From the NCBI RefSeq assembly GCF_003390935.1, contig NZ_QNQZ01000007.1:62001-126000 (forward strand): 64,000 nucleotides of DNA, read 5' to 3'. This stretch comes from Lewinella sp. IMCC34191. Its GTDB lineage: Bacteria; Bacteroidota; Bacteroidia; Chitinophagales; Saprospiraceae. Both the position numbers and the translations under genes were made by a program. The stretch's first letter is position 1, and every line of letters starts with the position of its first letter. Positions 59,749 through 64,000 of the stretch are shown here, piece by piece. The notes beneath the pieces are model-generated. The model worked only from the letters and a program-made list of their open reading frames with translations. It made no database searches and was not told the DNA's origin.

Positions 59749-59946
59749 GTTGGTTGTTCAAAGTGGTTGAAAATAGAAGGCGGTTCGGGGTAACTTCGGT
59801 GTTTATAGCGATGCGGAATACGAGGTATTTAAAGCATAAAGGAGGGGCAAAGGATCAGTACGAGGTACTCTATTGCCTAATAGCCGTACACCCTGATTTC
59901 GCGGTGGTACTTAAGTAGACCGGATCGATGTAATTCGAAAAGTGAG

Positions 59947-60591
59947 CTAATGTTCTGCGGAGAAGCTGTCGCTCCAGGCGCGGGGATCCTGTCGCCATTC
60001 GGCCAGGGTTTGGGCTTCCTCGTCGGTGATGCGACCCGCTTCCTTTGATTCTGCCAGTAAGCTCTCGTAGTCACTCACGGTGACCAGCGGAACCTGGGCG
60101 TTTTGAAAAGCTCTTTCCGCCGCCGGGAACTGGTAGGTGAAAATGGCTACCGCACCGGCAATCTCGGCCCCCGCCTGCCGCAGTGCCTCGATCGCTTTTA
60201 GGCTGCTGCCGCCGGTGGAAATTAGATCCTCTATCACCAGGTAACGCTTGCCGGGATCCAGGCGACCCTCGATCTGGTTACGGCGTCCGTGCTCTTTAGC
60301 GGAACTGCGCACATAGACAAACGGAACACCCATCCGATCGGCCAGCAGGGCACCATGGGGGATGCCGGCCGTAGCTACGCCCGCGATCCCGTCAATTCCC
60401 GGGATGGTCTGTGCAACCTCAACCAAGGCATCGACCACCTCCGTGCGAATAGCCGGGTATGACAGCAAGACGCGATTGTCGCAGTAAATGGGCGATCGCA
60501 AGCCGCTGGCCCAGGTAAAAGGCTCCCGTGGTTGGAGCTTTACGGCTTCGACCGCCAATAATTGGCGGGCGATTCGACGGGATGTGTCCAT
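59947..60591 (-). CDS. pyrE: Orotate phosphoribosyltransferase
   Basis: Makes OMP from orotate and PRPP in pyrimidine synthesis. The 214 residues include FTWASGLRSPIYCDNRVLLS (orotate site), GIAGVATAGIPHGALLADRM, VRSSAKEHGRRNQIEG (flexible catalytic loop) and the PRPP motif YLVIEDLISTGGSSLKAIE. It is divergent from the NUDIX gene; a -7 box on the minus strand (60609-60616) overlaps the NUDIX start codon. Confidence 0.96.
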   Translation of the reverse strand: MDTSRRIARQLLAVEAVKLQPREPFTWASGLRSPIYCDNRVLLSYPAIRTEVVDALVEVAQTIPGIDGIAGVATAGIPHGALLADRMGVPFVYVRSSAKEHGRRNQIEGRLDPGKRYLVIEDLISTGGSSLKAIEALRQAGAEIAGAVAIFTYQFPAAERAFQNAQVPLVTVSDYESLLAESKEAGRITDEEAQTLAEWRQDPRAWSDSFSAEH

Positions 60592-60608
60592 AGTTTGTAA
60601 ATTTCGCG

Positions 60609-60616
60609 CAAATGTA
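60609..60616 (-). promoter_or_regulatory. -7 box (TACATTTG) for pyrE
   Basis: The minus strand reads TACATTTG, full match to TAnnTTTG, 17 nt before the pyrE ATG (60591). It overlaps the ATG of the NUDIX gene (60612), so pyrE and NUDIX expression may interfere. Confidence 0.5.
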
Positions 60617-61247
60617 CGTAATCTATATCAACGATCGTCCGCTGGCTCTCCGGGAGCTTTCCTCCCCCGGGCTATACGGCGACACCGCCCCCGACACCCA
60701 TCTCGTTGCCCGGTATACCGGCAAGAAGAAGAGCCTGCTTAACTACGTTGACACGCTGGAGAAAGCCAGTCAGAAGGTCACCTCTATCGAGTTGCTGACG
60801 GACGATGTTGAAGCGCTATGGGCCGATTTTCAGTCTCATTACCGGTGGATAGAAGCTGCCGGCGGCGTGGTAACCAACACCGAGAACGGCAAACAACTCT
60901 TCATTTTTCGGCGCGGCTCCTGGGATTTGCCAAAAGGGAAACTAGACGACGGGGAGGATCGACCCACCGCCGCATTGCGGGAGGTAGAAGAAGAAACGGG
61001 GCTAGCGGAATTAGTGCTCGGTGAGCCGTTACCCGTCACCTACCACACTTATCGCGGTAAGAAAAACCGCATTCTGAAGCCTACTTACTGGTACCGCATG
61101 ACGACGACGCAGCAGCAGTTGGTTCCCGAAACCGAAGAGGATATTCTGCGGGCTGAGTGGCGTCATGTTGATGAAGTGCTCCGGAGCGGAGATCCCCTTT
61201 ACGAAAACCTCCGCTTCCTACTTAACCAGTACGTAGCTCGGAGTTAA
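60612..61247 (+). CDS. NUDIX hydrolase
   Basis: The 211-residue protein has an N-terminal part of about 80 residues and a NUDIX domain with box GKLDDGEDRPTAAL-REVEEETGL fitting G-x5-E-x7-R-E-U-x-E-E-x-G-U (about residues 115-137). It hydrolyses a nucleoside diphosphate linked to another moiety. The N-terminal domain (MYVIYINDRPLAL ... VDTLEKASQK) is the form seen in Bacteroidota NUDIX proteins. Next downstream is adk, with a separate promoter. Confidence 0.88.
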   Translation: MYVIYINDRPLALRELSSPGLYGDTAPDTHLVARYTGKKKSLLNYVDTLEKASQKVTSIELLTDDVEALWADFQSHYRWIEAAGGVVTNTENGKQLFIFRRGSWDLPKGKLDDGEDRPTAALREVEEETGLAELVLGEPLPVTYHTYRGKKNRILKPTYWYRMTTTQQQLVPETEEDILRAEWRHVDEVLRSGDPLYENLRFLLNQYVARS

Positions 61248-61261
61248 CCGGCTGCCTTTTC

Positions 61262-61269
61262 TATATTTG
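61262..61269 (+). promoter_or_regulatory. -7 box (TATATTTG) for adk
   Basis: Full match to TAnnTTTG, 22 nt before the adk ATG at 61292. No clear -33 element. Confidence 0.5.
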
Positions 61270-61291
61270 CGCCCCACTCACGACCTCCACT

Positions 61292-61879
61292 ATGTACAAC
61301 ATTATATTATTTGGCCCTCCAGGATCCGGAAAGGGAACCCAAGCCGGTTTATTGGTGGACAAACACAATTTCCTGCACATCAGTACGGGAGACATGTTTC
61401 GGGAGGAACTTAGCCGCAATACCCCGCTCGGCAAGGAAGCCAGATCGTATATGGACGCCGGCCACCTGGTGCCCGATGAAGTCACGATCGCCATGCTTCG
61501 CAAGCGGGTGGATCAACACCCCGATGTTCCCGGTATCATTTTTGACGGATTTCCCCGCACTGATCCACAAGCGGCTGAACTGAACGACCTTATGCGGGAA
61601 AGGGACAGCCAGATCAACGCGCTGATCCTCCTCGATGTCGAGGTAGACACCATCGTAACGCGTATCCTGGGGCGCGGAGCCACCAGCGGACGTGCCGACG
61701 ACCTCAAGGAAGACGTCATTCGGACCCGCTACGAAAATTTCGTCAACTACACCTCGCCGGTCTATGATTTCTACGACGAGCTGGGTCTGGCCCACCGCGT
61801 TGACGGTTCCCTGACGCCGGAAGAGGTTTCCCGGGAGATCGATGCCATCATCGGCCGGGAGTCCAAAGACAGCCTGTAG
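61292..61879 (+). CDS. adk: Adenylate kinase (short-lid type)
   Basis: Balances AMP, ADP and ATP. The 195-residue protein has P-loop [10 protein letters not shown] at 7-16, AMP-site STGDMFREE and DGFPRT, and a short lid ([20 protein letters not shown]) without the zinc-finger insert of long forms. Upstream of obg with 35 bp between, same strand. The product ends ESKDSL. Confidence 0.96.
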   Translation: MYNIILFGPPGSGKGTQAGLLVDKHNFLHISTGDMFREELSRNTPLGKEARSYMDAGHLVPDEVTIAMLRKRVDQHPDVPGIIFDGFPRTDPQAAELNDLMRERDSQINALILLDVEVDTIVTRILGRGATSGRADDLKEDVIRTRYENFVNYTSPVYDFYDELGLAHRVDGSLTPEEVSREIDAIIGRESKDSL

Positions 61880-61914
61880 CGCACACCGGGGCCCTCGGGC
61901 CGTTGAGAACCCGT

Positions 61915-62952
61915 ATGGCAAAGGCAAATTTCGTTGACTACGTAAAGATTAACCTGACCTCCGGGGACGGAGGGGCAGGCTCCCGGCATTTCTACCGGGC
62001 GAAGGGAATCCCGAAGGGCGGTCCGGATGGCGGCGATGGCGGTCGTGGCGGACACATCATTCTTCGCGGTAACCGCAATCTCTGGACGCTGCTACAATTT
62101 AAGTACAAGAAGCATATCCGTGCCGAGCACGGCCAGCGTGGCAGTGAAAACAATAAAACGGGATCCAGTGGCAATGACGTCATCTTGGAAGTGCCCCTGG
62201 GCACCATTGCCCGCGACGCGGAGACGAACGAATTTCTTGTAGAGGTCACAGCTCACGAAGAGGAGTATGTCCTCCTTGAAGGCGGCCGGGGCGGACTTGG
62301 TAACACCCACTTTAAATCGAGTACCAACCAAAGCCCCGAATACGCCCAACCCGGAGAAGCAGGTACCGAAGGTTGGTACATCCTGGAGCTGAAGGTGCTT
62401 GCCGATGTCGGCCTGGTGGGGCTGCCCAACGTAGGCAAGTCAACCCTCTTATCCGTGGTCAGCGCGGCGAAACCGGAGATCGCCAATTACGAATTTACAA
62501 CCCTCGTTCCCAACCTGGGTATGGTACAATATCGCGACGGCAAGTCTTTTGCCATGGCGGACATTCCGGGGATTATCGAGGGGGCGCACGAGGGTAAGGG
62601 ATTGGGGCACCGATTCCTGCGCCACATCGAACGGAATGCAACCCTGCTCTTCTGTATTCCGGCCGATGCCGATGACATCAAGAAGCAGTACCGTATTCTG
62701 CTACACGAACTGAAGCAGTACAACCCGGAACTGCTGGATAAACCTCGCGTGCTGGCGCTAACCCGGGCCGATATGGTCGACGAGGAGCTGAAGCGACTCC
62801 GCGCGGGGGAAGTACCAACGGATCTGCCAAGCCTGTACATCTCCGCCGTTACGGGTGAGGGAATGACCGCCTTAAAAGATATGCTGTACCAGATGATCAT
62901 CTCCCGGCGGGAAGATTACGACGGGCTCCAGCAGCCTATGGAAGAGGAGTAG
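61915..62952 (+). CDS. obgE: GTPase Obg
   Basis: Essential GTPase in 50S ribosome maturation and stress control. The 345 residues comprise the glycine-rich Obg fold (about 1-158: [31 protein letters not shown]) and a GTPase domain with G1 [14 protein letters not shown]3 [16 protein letters not shown] and a divergent G4 (LTRADM). The C-terminal OCT domain is absent, as in many Bacteroidota. The open frame begins 12 nt earlier, but [12 protein letters not shown] at 61915 is the conserved start. Confidence 0.95.
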   Translation: MAKANFVDYVKINLTSGDGGAGSRHFYRAKGIPKGGPDGGDGGRGGHIILRGNRNLWTLLQFKYKKHIRAEHGQRGSENNKTGSSGNDVILEVPLGTIARDAETNEFLVEVTAHEEEYVLLEGGRGGLGNTHFKSSTNQSPEYAQPGEAGTEGWYILELKVLADVGLVGLPNVGKSTLLSVVSAAKPEIANYEFTTLVPNLGMVQYRDGKSFAMADIPGIIEGAHEGKGLGHRFLRHIERNATLLFCIPADADDIKKQYRILLHELKQYNPELLDKPRVLALTRADMVDEELKRLRAGEVPTDLPSLYISAVTGEGMTALKDMLYQMIISRREDYDGLQQPMEEE

Positions 62953-62958
62953 GATGGC

Positions 62959-64000
62959 TTAGAGAAAGCGATCCAAATCAGCCGCCAGTACGTTCCGCAG
63001 CGCGGCGGTGGCAAGATCCCGGGATTCTGTGGCACTAAGACCGCGTTGCTGGTACATGGCTTCCAGGCGAACCTGTGACTGGTAGTAGGCTACGCGCAGG
63101 GCACTGAGCAAACGCGCGTGGAGCGGGTCCTCTACGGCCCAGTCGTTCAGATTGTTCCAGACGGTTGACTCCCAGTTTCGTGCCTCCGAAGATTCCGCCG
63201 CGGAGAGTTTTCCGGTTGCCTGAAACAGAGCGGCTCGTTCGCGTGATAGCTCGGACTCCCGATCTACGTTGGCCAGGCCGGCCGCCAGATCCCCGGCAAT
63301 GACTGAAAGTACGAGCATCTCCGGCCAGCTCACGGGGCCGGCGGTAGAGCGGCCCGGATCGTTCATCCCGGCTAGAAGGCGGTAATTTTTCAGTTCCTCC
63401 AGCTCATTCCAGGCCTTTTCGAAGGCACCGCGGGTACCCGTTCCGTAGTATCCGTCTATGCTGCCCTGGTAAAAGTCTTTCTCTTTGAGAACCCGTTGGA
63501 GTTCCGCGGCGGAATGTCGTTTCGTTTCGACGTCAATCTCAGGCAGGCTGGGTTTGGTCACCGGGACCGGCCGGACGGCCTCGGCTAAGGCGGCTTCTCC
63601 GCGAAGTTTGGTGGCGGGTGAAGCCGTAGCGACCGTATCTGCCGGCCGCGCCGCGGGAACAGGTGCGGGCGGCGGCGGCGCAGGTGAAATGCTGTCCCGG
63701 GGACCGGAAGGTCGTACGGGTGCTCGAGACAAATCAATCGGAATCAGGGGCTTTTTTATGCCTGTCTCAAAAAGTCCGACGGAGATTAGCCTTCCCGGCT
63801 TGATCGACCGGGTAAACGCATCGCCGTAGCCGAGTTCACGGATTCGGGCAAGGGCAGCGTTGGCGGCCTCGGCATTCGCGTAGGGGCCGGCAACCACCTT
63901 CGTAACCCCATCCCTTGCGTCGACGTAGAGGGTCCCCGCCCGCTCAAGCTCGGCCCAGTTGAGTTCTCTTCCGCGTCCGCGAAGCGCAATCTGGATGTAA
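62959..64000 (-). CDS. SPOR and peptidoglycan-binding-domain protein (partial, 5' end outside window)
   Basis: The minus-strand frame is open to the window edge. Visible N-terminal part (YIQIALRGRGRELNWAELE ... VVAGPYANAEAANAALARIR) is a SPOR domain, which binds glycan strands lacking stem peptides. A Pro/Ala-rich linker follows (PAPPPPAPVPAARP), then a peptidoglycan-binding-1-like segment (AAELQRVLKEKDFYQGSIDG). About 150 residues of helical unknown sequence end it. Probably periplasmic or outer-membrane-linked and involved in cell envelope or division. The apparent GTG start at 63897 is internal. Confidence 0.8.
   Translation of the reverse strand, partial: YIQIALRGRGRELNWAELERAGTLYVDARDGVTKVVAGPYANAEAANAALARIRELGYGDAFTRSIKPGRLISVGLFETGIKKPLIPIDLSRAPVRPSGPRDSISPAPPPPAPVPAARPADTVATASPATKLRGEAALAEAVRPVPVTKPSLPEIDVETKRHSAAELQRVLKEKDFYQGSIDGYYGTGTRGAFEKAWNELEELKNYRLLAGMNDPGRSTAGPVSWPEMLVLSVIAGDLAAGLANVDRESELSRERAALFQATGKLSAAESSEARNWESTVWNNLNDWAVEDPLHARLLSALRVAYYQSQVRLEAMYQQRGLSATESRDLATAALRNVLAADLDRFL

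Noticed and set aside
59607..59918. + strand frame of 103 codons before pyrE's end
   Set aside because: It begins inside the M42 gene, has low-quality composition and no homologue pattern. The 59749-59946 gap appears empty.

Overview
This window looks like chromosomal DNA of a high-GC member of the Bacteroidota, most likely the Saprospiria/Lewinellaceae. The evidence is two large secreted proteins with type IX secretion C-terminal sorting domains, Bacteroidota -7 promoter boxes (TAnnTTTG) with few Shine-Dalgarno sites, Bacteroidota-type families (DUF4380, DUF4112, SWIM zinc-finger protein, Pif1-like helicase with HRDC and HTH), and the eukaryote-like form of IleS with the GIHH signature. No rRNA, tRNA, prophage, insertion sequence or CRISPR array was found.

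Layout. 1-7 kb: a flavodoxin-like reductase fragment, ileS with an upstream leader peptide and terminator, a Pif1-like helicase and an OsmC protein. 7-16 kb: rsgA, a methyltransferase, a glycosyltransferase, an NhaC antiporter, a secreted FG-GAP protein, DUF4112 and cmk. 16-25.6 kb: DUF2795, a secreted transglutaminase-like protein, an ABC-F ATPase, a membrane-anchored winged-helix protein, tesB, a TlpA-like lipoprotein, an M23 peptidase and a thiolase. 25.6-28.3 kb: an accessory patch in which two small genes (GxxExxY and four-helix-bundle/IVP) are each enclosed by their own inverted repeats. 28-39 kb: two secreted proteins, dcd, prmC, a SWIM protein, a 1 kb gene-poor stretch with a duplicated hairpin element, a DUF4380 lipoprotein, aceK and a metallo-beta-lactamase-fold hydrolase. 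40-46.5 kb: a fucose/deoxysugar cluster (mutarotase, FucP permease, SDR, zinc alcohol dehydrogenase) beside a PAS/sigma-54 activator. 46.5-64 kb: ftsH, rsfS, birA, an S9 peptidase, a four-gene operon (N-formylglutamate amidohydrolase family, DUF1704 'QEGLA' metallopeptidase, ATP-grasp ligase, FGGY kinase), a UbiA-like membrane protein, an M42 peptidase, pyrE, NUDIX, adk, obg and a SPOR-domain protein.

Most notable points. (1) An 18-codon ORF with five Ile codons precedes a terminator immediately upstream of ileS, and a competing pairing overlaps the peptide's stop codon. This is the full layout of ribosome-mediated transcription attenuation of an aminoacyl-tRNA synthetase gene. (2) The IVP gene lies between oppositely oriented arrays of 'GTAGAG' units. 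Each unit carries a mini-hairpin core whose closing pair covaries (A-T, G-C, C-G), and the outermost units supply the stop codons of the neighbouring genes. (3) The GxxExxY gene lies between 43-bp inverted repeats that fill the intergenic gap. Items 2 and 3 together suggest a class of small repeat-bounded cassettes. (4) The DUF1704/ATP-grasp/N-formylglutamate amidohydrolase operon has the enzymes expected for adding and removing a C-terminal amino acid.
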